A DNA stretch of 64,000 nt from Faecalicatena contorta (GTDB taxonomy: Bacteria; Bacillota; Clostridia; Lachnospirales; Lachnospiraceae): assembly GCF_003149105.1 (NCBI RefSeq), contig NZ_QGDS01000015.1, forward strand, positions 1-64,000, read 5' to 3'. Positions 45,249 through 54,631 of the stretch are shown in pieces. Every line of letters starts with the position of its first letter. The first letter of the stretch is position 1. The position numbers and the translations under genes were made by a program. A model generated the notes under the pieces. It saw only the letters and a list, made by a program, of their open reading frames with translations. It was not told the DNA's origin and made no database searches.

Positions 45249-46468
45249 AAAATATAATGATTGCCCAGTCCGGCGGTCCGACAGCAGCCATTAACGCAAC
45301 GGTTGCAGGAGCTATATCGGTGGCATTATCAAGCAGCGAAGTAGGTAAAATATATGGGGCCCAAAATGGGATTCAGGGCGTTTTAAATGAAACCTTTATT
45401 GATCTAAAGGAAAAGATCCGCAGTAGTCAGGAACTGGAATTACTCAGTCACACACCGGCCGCTGCTCTTGGCTCATGCCGGCTAAAGTTAAAGGATTTGA
45501 AGAAGGATGAGACTCAGTTTGAAAAGATTATTGATATCTTTAAAAAGTATGGGATCAACTGCTTTATTTATATTGGCGGCAATGACTCAATGGATACAGT
45601 GGATAAGTTATCGCAGTATTGTGCAGCAAAGAATATTAGTGATATCATCGTTGTTGGAGCACCTAAGACAGTTGATAATGATCTTGTCGGTACTGATCAC
45701 TGTCCGGGATTCGGTTCGGCAGCGAAATATATCGGTGTAACCTTTTCAGAATTAGAGCGGGACTGTCATGTATATAAGACTAAGGCAGTGACGATTGTTG
45801 AAGTAATGGGTCGAAATGCCGGCTGGTTAACAGCAGCTTCCTCTTTGGCCCGGATAAATGGGGCTAAGGGTCCTGATCTCATTTACTTGTGTGAGCCAGT
45901 ATTTTCAACGGAGCAATTCATTGCTGATGTAAAAGCCAAGCTGGAGAGACAGGATGCAGTATTGGTGGCGGTCAGCGAAGGGATTATGGATGAAAACGGA
46001 AAATATATCTCGGAACAGGTTCAAAGTGGGATGCTGGATGCATTTGGCCACGCGTACACTTCGGGTTCGGCGAAAGTTTTAGAAGAATTGGTCCGCGAAA
46101 AAGTTGGCTGCAAAGTGCGTTCGATTGAATTAAATTTAATGCAGAGATGTGCTGGTCATATTGCCAGTGCGACCGACATCACGGAATCTAAAATGCTTGG
46201 AATGAAAGCTTGCCAGTGTGCTTTAGAGGGACAAAATGGTGTGATGGCCGCAATCGTCAGAAAGAGTGACAGTCCGTATGTTGTAGAGTACACAGCGGTG
46301 CCGGTAAATCAGGTCTCGAATAAGGAGAAGAAAGTACCGGATGAATTTATCAACGAACATAAGAATGACGTAACGCCTGAAATGGTTGCGTATCTTTTAC
46401 CGCTAATTCAGGGGGAAGTTAATCAAGAGTATGTCAATGGCATTCCGAAACAAATAGAATTATATTAA
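45245..46468 (+). CDS. pfp: Pyrophosphate-type phosphofructokinase homologue
   Basis: PfkA-family kinase of 407 aa. The start ([20 protein letters not shown]) and [15 protein letters not shown] are typical. Asp114 in GGNDSMD and Lys141 in PKTVDND are the residues that mark pyrophosphate rather than ATP use. Fructose 6-phosphate is the textbook substrate. However, the gene is coupled to hbd and lies 15 bp before the aldolase in a cluster that lacks an IolC kinase, so 2-deoxy-5-ketogluconate is a candidate substrate. Like fructose 6-phosphate, that compound is a ketose with a hydroxymethyl next to the carbonyl and an anionic far end. Confidence 0.88.
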   Translation: MKNIMIAQSGGPTAAINATVAGAISVALSSSEVGKIYGAQNGIQGVLNETFIDLKEKIRSSQELELLSHTPAAALGSCRLKLKDLKKDETQFEKIIDIFKKYGINCFIYIGGNDSMDTVDKLSQYCAAKNISDIIVVGAPKTVDNDLVGTDHCPGFGSAAKYIGVTFSELERDCHVYKTKAVTIVEVMGRNAGWLTAASSLARINGAKGPDLIYLCEPVFSTEQFIADVKAKLERQDAVLVAVSEGIMDENGKYISEQVQSGMLDAFGHAYTSGSAKVLEELVREKVGCKVRSIELNLMQRCAGHIASATDITESKMLGMKACQCALEGQNGVMAAIVRKSDSPYVVEYTAVPVNQVSNKEKKVPDEFINEHKNDVTPEMVAYLLPLIQGEVNQEYVNGIPKQIELY

Positions 46469-46482
46469 AAAGGAGGTACGCA

Positions 46483-47418
46483 ATGGCATTAGTAACAACA
46501 ACTGAAATGTTTAAAAAAGCTTATCAAGGCGGATATGCAATCGGCGCTTTTAATGTGAATAATATGGAAATTATCCAGGGAATTACCGAAGCGGCCGGAG
46601 AATTGAAATCGCCGCTGATCTTACAGGTATCGGCAGGGGCCAGAAAATATGCGAATCACGCGTATCTAATTAAGTTAGTCGAAGCAGCTTTAGAAGTGAA
46701 CGATATTCCCATTGCCCTGCATTTAGACCATGGTGCTGACTTTGAAATTTGCAAATCTTGTATTGACGGTGGTTTCACCTCAGTAATGATTGATGGATCA
46801 CATCATGATTTTAAAACTAACATGGAGATAACCAAGAAAGTAGTTGAGTATGCCCACGATAAAGGAGTGGTTGTCGAAGGTGAATTAGGCCAGCTTGCCG
46901 GCGTTGAAGATGACGTCAATGTATCGGCAGAAAATGCTTCCTATACCGATCCCGATCAGGTCCAGGAATTTGTTGAACGCACCGGTGTCGATTCACTGGC
47001 TATCGCGATCGGCACCAGTCACGGTGCATTTAAATTTAAACCGGGCCAAAAACCACAGCTTCGCTTTGATATACTGGCAGAAATAGAAAAAAGACTGCCT
47101 GATTATCCTATCGTATTACATGGTGCGTCCTCTGTTTCACAAGAATATGTGAAACAGATCCAGCAATACGGGGGAAATCTCGCTGATGCAATCGGGATTC
47201 CGGAAGACATGCTGCGTCAGGCGGCGAAATCGGCAGTTTGTAAAATCAACATTGACTCCGATTTGCGTCTGGCATTTACTGCTGGTGTGCGGAAGGCACT
47301 GGTGGAAAAGCCGGAGGCTTTTGATCCCAGAGAATATCTGAAAGTGGCCAGAGGCAATATTAAGTCATTAGTTGAACATAAGATTAAACATGTTTTAGGC
47401 AGTGACGGAGCGGTCTAA
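46483..47418 (+). CDS. iolJ: Class II aldolase, IolJ/FbaA type
   Basis: Zinc aldolase of 311 aa. Catalytic Asp82 and zinc ligand His83 lie in IALHLDHGADFE, Glu134 in VVEGELGQLAG, and further His ligands in IGTSHGAFKF and VLHGASSV. The family includes fructose-1,6-bisphosphate aldolase and IolJ, which cleaves 2-deoxy-5-ketogluconate 6-phosphate to DHAP and malonate semialdehyde. Context favours the IolJ role, but sequence does not separate the two. AAGGAGG precedes the start. It is the last gene before a terminator. Confidence 0.85.
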   Translation: MALVTTTEMFKKAYQGGYAIGAFNVNNMEIIQGITEAAGELKSPLILQVSAGARKYANHAYLIKLVEAALEVNDIPIALHLDHGADFEICKSCIDGGFTSVMIDGSHHDFKTNMEITKKVVEYAHDKGVVVEGELGQLAGVEDDVNVSAENASYTDPDQVQEFVERTGVDSLAIAIGTSHGAFKFKPGQKPQLRFDILAEIEKRLPDYPIVLHGASSVSQEYVKQIQQYGGNLADAIGIPEDMLRQAAKSAVCKINIDSDLRLAFTAGVRKALVEKPEAFDPREYLKVARGNIKSLVEHKIKHVLGSDGAV

Positions 47419-47455
47419 GTCTAATATCTAAAAAGAAACAGAAACTTCTAACAAG

Positions 47456-47492
47456 AAGCTATTGCAGACAAAAAGGAAGCAATAGCTTTTTG
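47456..47492 (+). terminator. Terminator after the aldolase gene
   Basis: AAGCTATTGC pairs with GCAATAGCTT around 13 bases and is followed by TTT. Likely end of the operon that begins at 33510. Confidence 0.8.
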
Positions 47493-47531
47493 TAAACAAA
47501 TTTCAGAGGTAAAGTAGAGAAGGAGCAAACG

Positions 47532-48461
47532 ATGGGAATAAATATTTGCGGTGCACCCTGCTGCTGGGGTGTTGATGATATCACGAATCCGAATCTTCCG
47601 ACCTGGCAGAGAGTGATGAGTGAAGCTCATGAGGCAGGTTACCGGGCGATTGAACTGGGGCCCAATGGATGGATTCCGACCGATGACATCGAAATGGTAA
47701 CGGCTGAATTAAATAAGAATAACCTTGCAATCGTCGCGGGCACGATTTTCGATGATATGTTGAGTGAAGAAAACTATGAAAAGCTGATTAATCAGGTTGA
47801 TGGTATATGTAAGCTCATTACCAAATTACCACCCTTGCCGTTAGAAGACGGACAGCGCTGGCCCACTCCATATATGACAATTATGGACTGGGGCCATGAT
47901 GAACGAGATTATGCTGCGGGGCATTCAGACCAGGCTCCCCGGCTGGAAAAAAAAGAATGGGACCAAATGATGCGTCATTTTAGAGGGTTGGCTGAACGGG
48001 CAAAGAGTTATGGCGTTCGTCCGGTAATGCATCCTCATTGCGGCGGCTATATTGAATTCAGCGATGAAATTGAACGTATGATAGAAGAAATCCCCAATGA
48101 TTTGGCTGGTCTTGTCCTGGATACCGGACACCTGCAATATGCTGGACTGGACCCGGTTGAATGGATTCGGAAATATAAAGACCGTCTGGATTATGTACAT
48201 TTTAAAGATATTGATCCGAAAGTTTATGATGAAGTGATGAATGAACATATCCGTTTCTTTGAAGGATGTGCAAAGGGATCCATGTGTCCGATCGGGCAGG
48301 GGATGATTGATTATAAAGCGGTTGCGGATGTACTTGCGGAAATTAACTATCATGGCTACATAACTATTGAACAAGAATGTGATCCGCGTAATGTCGGCAG
48401 CAGCCTAAAAAACGTAAAAGCAAGCGTCAACTTTCTAAAGAATATAGGATATAACATCTGA
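47532..48461 (+). CDS. TIM-barrel inosose dehydratase/isomerase-like protein
   Basis: Sugar phosphate isomerase/epimerase-fold protein of 309 aa. The start (GINICGAPCCWGVDD) and GYRAIELGPNGWIPTDD resemble the IolE/IolH-type branch common in Actinobacteria. VMHPHCGGYIEF, LVLDTGHLQYAG, YVHFKDIDP and ITIEQECDP carry the candidate metal ligands. It differs clearly from the two IolE copies at 31507 and 52625 and from IolI at 57064. It could act on another inosose isomer. It follows the operon terminator and overlaps the transporter gene by one base. Confidence 0.82.
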   Translation: MGINICGAPCCWGVDDITNPNLPTWQRVMSEAHEAGYRAIELGPNGWIPTDDIEMVTAELNKNNLAIVAGTIFDDMLSEENYEKLINQVDGICKLITKLPPLPLEDGQRWPTPYMTIMDWGHDERDYAAGHSDQAPRLEKKEWDQMMRHFRGLAERAKSYGVRPVMHPHCGGYIEFSDEIERMIEEIPNDLAGLVLDTGHLQYAGLDPVEWIRKYKDRLDYVHFKDIDPKVYDEVMNEHIRFFEGCAKGSMCPIGQGMIDYKAVADVLAEINYHGYITIEQECDPRNVGSSLKNVKASVNFLKNIGYNI

Positions 48462-49678
48462 TGATAGTTATGAAAAATTATAAAAACTATAAAAAAAATC
48501 TGACTATATTATTTAGTATGATTGCAATCTTTTTTACTGGTTTTCCCCATGTCTGGTCGCTCTATTCGCCTTACGTTATCAGGATAACCAATTGGACAAG
48601 AGAACAGGTTTCAATGTGCTTTTATCTGGCGCTTTTTACATTTGTCTTCGGCAATATTGTGGGAGGAAGAATCCAGGATAATGCAAAACCGTTGAGGGTG
48701 CTGGCGGCCGGCGGCCTGCTGCAGGCGTTGGGAGTCCTTTTAAGCGCTTATCTAATGATTGCTAACCCGATTCCGCTTTATCTTACCTTTGGGGTTATGC
48801 AGGGATTCGGCCAGGGTATGGTCTATGCTGTATTATTAGCAACAGCCCAGAAATGGTACCCAAAAAGAAAAGGATTTGGCTCGGGGATTGTAATAACCTT
48901 TAATGGCCTGAGCGGCTTGTTGTTAACTCCGTTAAGCCGGTTTTTCCTGGCAGCAGACGGCCCTCAGAAGGCACTGAAGGTAATTGCCGGACTAATGGCA
49001 ATTGCCTGGGCTGGATCAATCCTATTCGTCCGCCAGCCGGAAGATGTACAAGCGGTACAAAACGTAAACGGTGAGACAGAAAAAAATAAAAAGAAACAAT
49101 ATACAGCCAAAGAAATGGTGCAAACCAAAAAATTTTATCTTTTGGTTGCATCTATGTGCCTGGCTTTAATCCCGTATTTATTGATTTCACCGATTGCTCA
49201 GGGAATTCAGGTGGAGCGTGGCTTACATAAAGATATTGCTGCTGGTGGGATTATGATTGGTGCAGCTTTAAATGCGCTGGCCAGAATCGTAGTGCCGGCT
49301 TTGTCTGACCGTTTTGGCCGGATTTATACGATACGAGTGGTGTATATCATCATGTTCTTTGCTTCCGGCGGCATTATTGTAGCCAGGACAAATATAATGT
49401 TTATCTGTGTAGTCATCCTGTTTGGGTGCTATGGAGCTGTCATGGGAAGTTTTCCTTCTATCGCAAGCTCGATCTTTGGCACGGCACACGCAGCAGAAAA
49501 CTATGGATATATCATGACCGGAGTCATTTTGGCTACCGGGCTGTCGCCATTAATATCAGCCTTGCCGTCGAGTAACAATGGAGTGGGGGGTGATTTATTT
49601 CTGATCGTAGGATTTGCCTGCTCAGTCTTGGCGTGTATCTGCATTACTTTATTAAAAAAAGAACTGAGCAAGTGTTAA
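48461..49678 (+). CDS. MFS transporter, oxalate/formate antiporter type
   Basis: Twelve-helix permease of 405 aa. ITNWTREQVSMCFYLALFTFVFGNIVGGRIQD is the loop between helices 1 and 2, characteristic of the OFA group that moves small carboxylates. A basic stretch (KNKKKQY) marks the central cytosolic loop. It overlaps the upstream gene (ATGA), so the pair shares translation. A carboxylate product exporter, for 3-hydroxypropionate or butyrate, or an inositol-related acid importer would fit the context. An ATG nine bases downstream is an alternative start. Confidence 0.87.
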   Translation: MIVMKNYKNYKKNLTILFSMIAIFFTGFPHVWSLYSPYVIRITNWTREQVSMCFYLALFTFVFGNIVGGRIQDNAKPLRVLAAGGLLQALGVLLSAYLMIANPIPLYLTFGVMQGFGQGMVYAVLLATAQKWYPKRKGFGSGIVITFNGLSGLLLTPLSRFFLAADGPQKALKVIAGLMAIAWAGSILFVRQPEDVQAVQNVNGETEKNKKKQYTAKEMVQTKKFYLLVASMCLALIPYLLISPIAQGIQVERGLHKDIAAGGIMIGAALNALARIVVPALSDRFGRIYTIRVVYIIMFFASGGIIVARTNIMFICVVILFGCYGAVMGSFPSIASSIFGTAHAAENYGYIMTGVILATGLSPLISALPSSNNGVGGDLFLIVGFACSVLACICITLLKKELSKC

Positions 49679-49688
49679 CTGAGCAGAT

Positions 49689-49737
49689 AAGTACCTCCCA
49701 GGCCAGCCGATTTAACTATGTTGGTTTGGAGGTACTT
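49689..49737. terminator. Bidirectional terminator between the MFS and MATE genes
   Basis: AAGTACCTCC and GGAGGTACTT form the outer stem, with an inner GGCCAGC/GTTGGTTT stem. T-rich sequence follows on the plus strand. It serves convergent genes. Confidence 0.75.
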
Positions 49738-49739
49738 AT

Positions 49740-51098
49740 TTATTCCTTATTTAGAGCATTAATCCGTAAAAATTTGTTGACCTTTATAAATGCCGGCAGG
49801 CATTTGAATACCTGATCTGAGTTTAAACATGCTGCCACTGCTATTACCGGAAGTTTCCAGACAAACGCCGCCAGTAAAGAGAGCGGATACATGATTACCC
49901 AGATGCTGACCATATCCAGTTTCAGGGCAAAACTGGTGTCGCCGCTGCCGCGGATGATACCAGTGTTAACAGGCATCTGATAGGAGGTACCAATAGCGGT
50001 AATGCTAAGCAGGGTGATGATCTGATACGTCAGATGTTTTGCAGCCGGTGTCAGCGAATATAAACTGATCAGCGGGGTCTTAATCAGGTTAAGGAGCAGG
50101 CAGATGGTCAGGCCGACAATTAGATAAATCCACTGCAATGAACGCTTATACTGGTTGATTTTTTCAGTTTTACCACTGCCGACGGTTTTGCCAATCATTA
50201 CCACAGTAGCAGAGGAAAATCCAATCGCAATCAGTTTTAGATATTGAAAGATGGTAGTTGCGGCACTATTTGCTGCAATTGCATCGGAGGATAGATGTCC
50301 GAGTATCGCTGTCTGCAGGCCGACCGACAGGCCAAACAGGGTCTGGGTCACGACAATTGGCACGCTTGAGTTAATATAAGTGACCAGCAAAGCTTTCTTT
50401 ATCTTATAGGATGGCATACAAAACAGGTCCGGGAATTTAGATTTAATATATATAATAATTAATAGCAGCTCTACGAACCGGGCGGTCAACGTTCCGATTG
50501 CCGCGCCGGTAACTCCTAATGATGGTGCGCCCAGCTTTCCGAAGATAAACACATAATTCATCGCTATATTAACGGCAAGTGAAATGCAGGAAATATAGAA
50601 ACCTATTTTAACTTTTTCCATGCTGCGCAGAGCAGCCAAAAGAAGATATGTAATAATGAAAGGGATATAGGTAAAACGCATAATCTCTAAGTATTGGCAG
50701 CCGGAACTGATGATTGCCGGGTCAGTCGTGAAAATCTTTAGCACAGGAACCGGGAAGAGGCTGGTTAAGACGGTCAACAGGATGCTTACAGACAACCCTA
50801 TAATTACTGCGATCTTGGTAAGCAGGTAGATTGGTCTTAGATTCTTTTTACCCCAGTACTGAGCAGATAGCGTGACCAGTCCTTCGCCCAATCCCAATGA
50901 AACCTGCTGAAATAGAAACTGAATTTGATTTACCGAAGCAGCTGCAGCCAAAGCTGTCTGGTCATAACTGCCAAGCATGATATTATCAGCGACATTGACA
51001 CTGAAAGTAATCATATTTTGAAATACTATTATGGCAGCTAATCGAAAAAAACGTTTATACATTTCTTTTGTTTCGTTTTCTAATGGACGCATAATCAT
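49740..51098 (-). CDS. MATE family efflux transporter
   Basis: Na+/H+-coupled exporter of 452 aa with twelve membrane segments in two homologous halves. NMITFSVNVADNIMLGSYDQTALAAAASVNQIQF in the first two helices is typical of the family (quoted stretch spans about residues 25-58). The start at 51098 is preceded by AAGGTGG at eight bases and gives the usual family length; upstream in-frame starts would add an unlikely 59 residues. No pathway link to inositol is evident, though it lies between island genes. Confidence 0.88.
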   Translation of the reverse strand: MIMRPLENETKEMYKRFFRLAAIIVFQNMITFSVNVADNIMLGSYDQTALAAAASVNQIQFLFQQVSLGLGEGLVTLSAQYWGKKNLRPIYLLTKIAVIIGLSVSILLTVLTSLFPVPVLKIFTTDPAIISSGCQYLEIMRFTYIPFIITYLLLAALRSMEKVKIGFYISCISLAVNIAMNYVFIFGKLGAPSLGVTGAAIGTLTARFVELLLIIIYIKSKFPDLFCMPSYKIKKALLVTYINSSVPIVVTQTLFGLSVGLQTAILGHLSSDAIAANSAATTIFQYLKLIAIGFSSATVVMIGKTVGSGKTEKINQYKRSLQWIYLIVGLTICLLLNLIKTPLISLYSLTPAAKHLTYQIITLLSITAIGTSYQMPVNTGIIRGSGDTSFALKLDMVSIWVIMYPLSLLAAFVWKLPVIAVAACLNSDQVFKCLPAFIKVNKFLRINALNKE

Positions 51099-51367
51099 AA
51101 TAATTTCCACCTTATTCTTGATTTTTGAATAGCCTTGCATCCCCAGAGGTACTGTTAAGTAAATAGTAGTAAACACAAAAGCAATTAAATTAAGAAATTT
51201 TACGCTATTAATCTTAACCGGAAAGGCAATATATAATTTATTAAATATTATACAATATAAATAAATCATATACAATATAAAAATTAGTATAAAACAAAAG
51301 TTAAATGATGATCTCTTAATGTGTCAGTTATCCTGTTTGGCTGCTGCATAAAATTTTACATTTAATA

Positions 51368-51405
51368 AAGGCCTGAGTTGCTGATTAATCAGCAACTCAG
51401 GCCTT
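51368..51405. terminator. Perfect 38-bp palindromic terminator of the AraC gene
   Basis: AAGGCCTGAGTTGCTGATT and its exact complement form an uninterrupted palindrome with no unpaired loop in duplex form. TTTT follows on the plus strand and TTTATT on the minus. It lies 13 bp past the AraC gene's stop. Confidence 0.75.
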
Positions 51406-51417
51406 TTCCATAAGAAT

Positions 51418-52293
51418 TCAATTATTTTTACTATTCATTAAATCTATTGAGCGTTTGTACTGCACCGGTGAAAGGCCAACATGCTTCTTAAACATAGCAC
51501 TGAAGTGTGCCGGATTACTAAAGCCTAATAAATCTGAAATTTCTGCCATTGTCAGTTCGGTATTCATTAATAAGCTCTGGGCTTCACCGAATCTCCGATA
51601 GAGTAAATAATGGATTGGCGATATGTTCATTTTTGCCTTAAAAGCATGCGATACATAATTGGGAGTCATGTTTAAAGCTTTACTGATACTTTCTAATGAA
51701 AGCGGTTTCGTGTAATGTGTATCTAAATAGTGCTTAATCTTATCCACAATCGCGTCCGAGTTATTGGCAGAGGTACGGATCTGATGACGGTCTCTGCTAA
51801 GCAGAAGTTGATTGATCAGTAGGAGAACTGATATGGACATCGAAGAACAAACATCATATAGTTGCTCAAAATCCAGTGATAACATAAAAATAAGTTCCAT
51901 CAGAGGTCCGATTTTTTCAGCAAAACTACCGCAAGATACAATGGGGCTAGTGGAGTTTTTGATTAAACAGTTATTTGGCAGATTTTTGATTCTTACATTT
52001 GTTAAGGCACAACAATAAGACCGCATACTGTTGTTAAAAGCCGGAGCATCCCCATGTAATACTTTTTCATTACATATAATCATGTCCCCTTCTTTCACTG
52101 CATAGAGCTGGTTCTCCACCATATAATATCCGCAGCCGCTATGTACATAATAAAGTTCCAATTCAGAGTCGTGGGAGTGAAAAAGCCGGGCATATTTATT
52201 ATTATGTGTTTCGTCAATTAGGTATACGGCAGTTAGTTGTGGAATCTCTTTGTCTCTAAAAATATCTGATATCTGATTTTTTTTTTTGTCCAT
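51418..52293 (-). CDS. AraC family regulator with cupin sensor
   Basis: Regulator of 291 aa. The N-terminal cupin (about residues 20-110) contains LFHSHDSELELYYVHSG and VKEGDMIICNEKVLHG and is expected to bind a sugar. The C-terminal double helix-turn-helix has LESISKALNMTPNYVSHAFK and MAEISDLLGFSNPAHFSAMFKKHVGLSP. It is divergent from iolE2 and its operon, which it probably activates when the matching inositol isomer is present. GGAGGA precedes the start. Confidence 0.92.
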   Translation of the reverse strand: MDKKKNQISDIFRDKEIPQLTAVYLIDETHNNKYARLFHSHDSELELYYVHSGCGYYMVENQLYAVKEGDMIICNEKVLHGDAPAFNNSMRSYCCALTNVRIKNLPNNCLIKNSTSPIVSCGSFAEKIGPLMELIFMLSLDFEQLYDVCSSMSISVLLLINQLLLSRDRHQIRTSANNSDAIVDKIKHYLDTHYTKPLSLESISKALNMTPNYVSHAFKAKMNISPIHYLLYRRFGEAQSLLMNTELTMAEISDLLGFSNPAHFSAMFKKHVGLSPVQYKRSIDLMNSKNN

Positions 52294-52624
52294 GAAATCC
52301 TCCTTTAATCAGTGCATTGCAATTTCTCATAAATCAATCAGAAAGAACGTATCCAAAACGCTCATTTCAGACCAAGATTACGATACCGCAGTTTTTATTT
52401 GTGATGTTAGAATTACTTTAAAGAAAGAATTTGTGGACGCTGCTTTTCTTTTTAAATACACAAATAATTGAGAAAAGGATTCGGATATTAAGTTGTATAT
52501 TATAGTGACAAGTGTGTGTTACTTGCAGTTTAGCATAATTAAGGCAGATAATCTAGATGCTAATTTTACTTAAATATCAAAGATAGGATCGGAGTCCACA
52601 TAAGAAAAGGAGGAGAAGAAAAAA
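52294..52624. other. Divergent regulatory gap between the AraC gene and iolE2
   Basis: No gene is seen. On the plus strand TTGCAG (52523-52528) and GATAAT (52547-52552) with an 18-base spacer form a plausible promoter for iolE2. Just upstream, CAAGT-GTGTGTT-ACTTG (52510-52526) is a short inverted repeat overlapping the -35, a possible AraC site. Confidence 0.5.
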
Positions 52625-53524
52625 TTGTTAAAACGAGAGAACATCAAGTTAGGTATTGCTCCCATTGCATGGACAGAAGACGATATGCCGGAGTATGGAA
52701 AAGAAGCCACTTTTCTGCAGACGATCAGTGAAATTGCATTGACGGGGTATGAAGGTACGGAAATTGGCTGCTTGTACCCACATAGTTCCAAGATATTAAA
52801 TGAGGAGTTTGCGAGAAGGGGAATTGAAAATATTACCCAGTGGTTTAGTGCTTACATTAATGAGCTTCCCTTCTGGCAGGTCGAAAGAGATTTTAGAGAT
52901 CATATGTACTTTTTAAAAGCTGCCGGAGCAAAATTAATCAATGTGTCCGATCAAAGCTTCAGTGTCCAACACCGGTCCAGTACAAGCTTCTTAGATAAGC
53001 CGGTACTGAACGAAGAACAGTGGCAGGAACTTGCAGAGGGGCTTAATAAGCTGGGGAAGATTGCTGTTGAACATGATATGGCAATTGTCTATCACCATCA
53101 TATGACAACTACCGTCCAGACTGCTTCGGAAGTGGATAAACTGATGGAACTGACTGATCCGCGCTATGTGAGCCTGATTTTCGATACGGGGCATTTAGCA
53201 TTTTCCGGTGATGATCCGGTTGCTGTCCTGAAAAAGCATTTTGACCGGATTAAACACATCCATTTGAAGAATATCCGTAAGGACGTTGTAGAACGCTGCC
53301 GCAAAGAACGAATGAGCTTTTTGGATTCCGTACTGGAAGGTGCATTTACAGTACCTGGTGATCCGGAGGGATGGGTAGATTTCCCGGCTGTATTTAAGAT
53401 TTTAGAGGAGCGGGAATACAAAGGCTGGTTAGTGGTTGAGGCTGAACAAAACCCATATATCTATAATCCTTTTGATTATGCGGTAATGGCCCGGAAGTAT
53501 GTCAAAGAACTCACTGGAATTTAA
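52625..53524 (+). CDS. iolE: Inosose dehydratase (second copy)
   Basis: Second IolE of 299 aa, same length as the gene at 31507 and identical at more than four of five residues, with the same IKLGIAPIAW start and VYHHHMTTT and HIHLKNI motifs. Differences are spread along the chain, so this is an old duplication rather than a recent copy. It heads an operon with two dehydrogenases, a GPH symporter and iolI. The start is TTG, aligned with the ATG of the first copy, with AAGGAGGAG upstream. Confidence 0.88.
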   Translation: MLKRENIKLGIAPIAWTEDDMPEYGKEATFLQTISEIALTGYEGTEIGCLYPHSSKILNEEFARRGIENITQWFSAYINELPFWQVERDFRDHMYFLKAAGAKLINVSDQSFSVQHRSSTSFLDKPVLNEEQWQELAEGLNKLGKIAVEHDMAIVYHHHMTTTVQTASEVDKLMELTDPRYVSLIFDTGHLAFSGDDPVAVLKKHFDRIKHIHLKNIRKDVVERCRKERMSFLDSVLEGAFTVPGDPEGWVDFPAVFKILEEREYKGWLVVEAEQNPYIYNPFDYAVMARKYVKELTGI

Positions 53525-53579
53525 GAAATTTATTTTATACATATTAAGAAAAACAGGTAAATGAAAGGAAGAAGTAAAA

Positions 53580-54593
53580 ATGAAGAAATTGAAAATAGGT
53601 ATTATTGGTGTTGGCAGATTAGGGTATGAGCATGCCTGCAATATAGCGAATCGTGTTCCTAATACAGAATTGGTTGCAGTTTGTGACCGGAAAGAAGAGC
53701 GGGCCAGAGAAGTATCCAAAGAATTGGATGTTGCAGCCTTTTATACAGATGCTAAAGATCTCTGCGCAGATCCGAATGTAGAGGCTGTTGCAATCATTAC
53801 TAATACAGATTCCCACGCAGAAATCATTAAAATTGCTATGGATGCAGGAAAGCATGTATTTTGCGATAAGCCGCTCAGCGAAACAATCGAAAAGTGTAAA
53901 GATGCAGAAAAAGTTGTAGCTGCTCATCCAGAGCTAACCTTTATGCTGGGATTTATGCGCCGCTATGATAAGTCTTATGCGATTGCAAAACAGAAAATAG
54001 ATAATGGTGACATCGGCGATGTTATCTTAGTCCGCTGCTATTCACAAGATCCCATTTCTATTATTGAGGGGACCCTGGAATATGCACCGCGCTCAGGTGG
54101 TCAATTTATTGATATGAACATCCATGACATCGACTTGATTCGCTGGCTGACCAATTCAGAACCGAAGAAGTTGTGGTCCATTGGCGGCTGCTTTGAATTT
54201 AAACAATATAAGGACTGGGATGACGGAGACAATGTATCGACAATGATGCAGTGTGAAAGTGATGCGATGGCATTCATGTATGCAGGCCGTGCAGCGGCTC
54301 ACGGTTCTCATGTTGAAACGGAAATCGTTGGTACCCGCGGAACCCTGCGTATCGCCGGTGTTCCAACCAGCTCAATGCTTGAAGTGATGAGTGAGCACGG
54401 AGTGTGCCAGGAGTGTTATCAGGATTTTGTTACCCGCTGGCATGATGCATATGTAACTGAGATGGAGGTGTTTGCTAATTGTGTAATGAACAAGGAAGCA
54501 GCTACACCAACTGTCGTTGACGGAACAAAAAATACGGAAATTGCATTCCGCTGCAAAGAATCTTTCATGAGCGGCAATATGATTACTTTATAA
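53580..54593 (+). CDS. IolG-like Gfo/Idh/MocA dehydrogenase
   Basis: NAD-dependent dehydrogenase of 337 aa, the length of IolG. The Rossmann motif is IIGVGRLGYEHA. The catalytic Lys lies in FCDKPLSET, with Asp in place of the usual Glu before it. LGFMRRYDKSY and NIHDIDLIRWLTNSEP match the inositol-dehydrogenase group. It is part of the GPH-type operon and probably acts on another inositol isomer, such as scyllo- or D-chiro-inositol. Confidence 0.87.
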   Translation: MKKLKIGIIGVGRLGYEHACNIANRVPNTELVAVCDRKEERAREVSKELDVAAFYTDAKDLCADPNVEAVAIITNTDSHAEIIKIAMDAGKHVFCDKPLSETIEKCKDAEKVVAAHPELTFMLGFMRRYDKSYAIAKQKIDNGDIGDVILVRCYSQDPISIIEGTLEYAPRSGGQFIDMNIHDIDLIRWLTNSEPKKLWSIGGCFEFKQYKDWDDGDNVSTMMQCESDAMAFMYAGRAAAHGSHVETEIVGTRGTLRIAGVPTSSMLEVMSEHGVCQECYQDFVTRWHDAYVTEMEVFANCVMNKEAATPTVVDGTKNTEIAFRCKESFMSGNMITL

Positions 54594-54631
54594 AATGTAA
54601 CGGATGAAATGATTGCAGGGAGAAGAGGAAA

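Noticed and set aside
49740-51275. Longer 511-codon version of the MATE gene
   Set aside because: The extra 59 residues lack family similarity, and the internal start at 51098 has a proper ribosome binding site.
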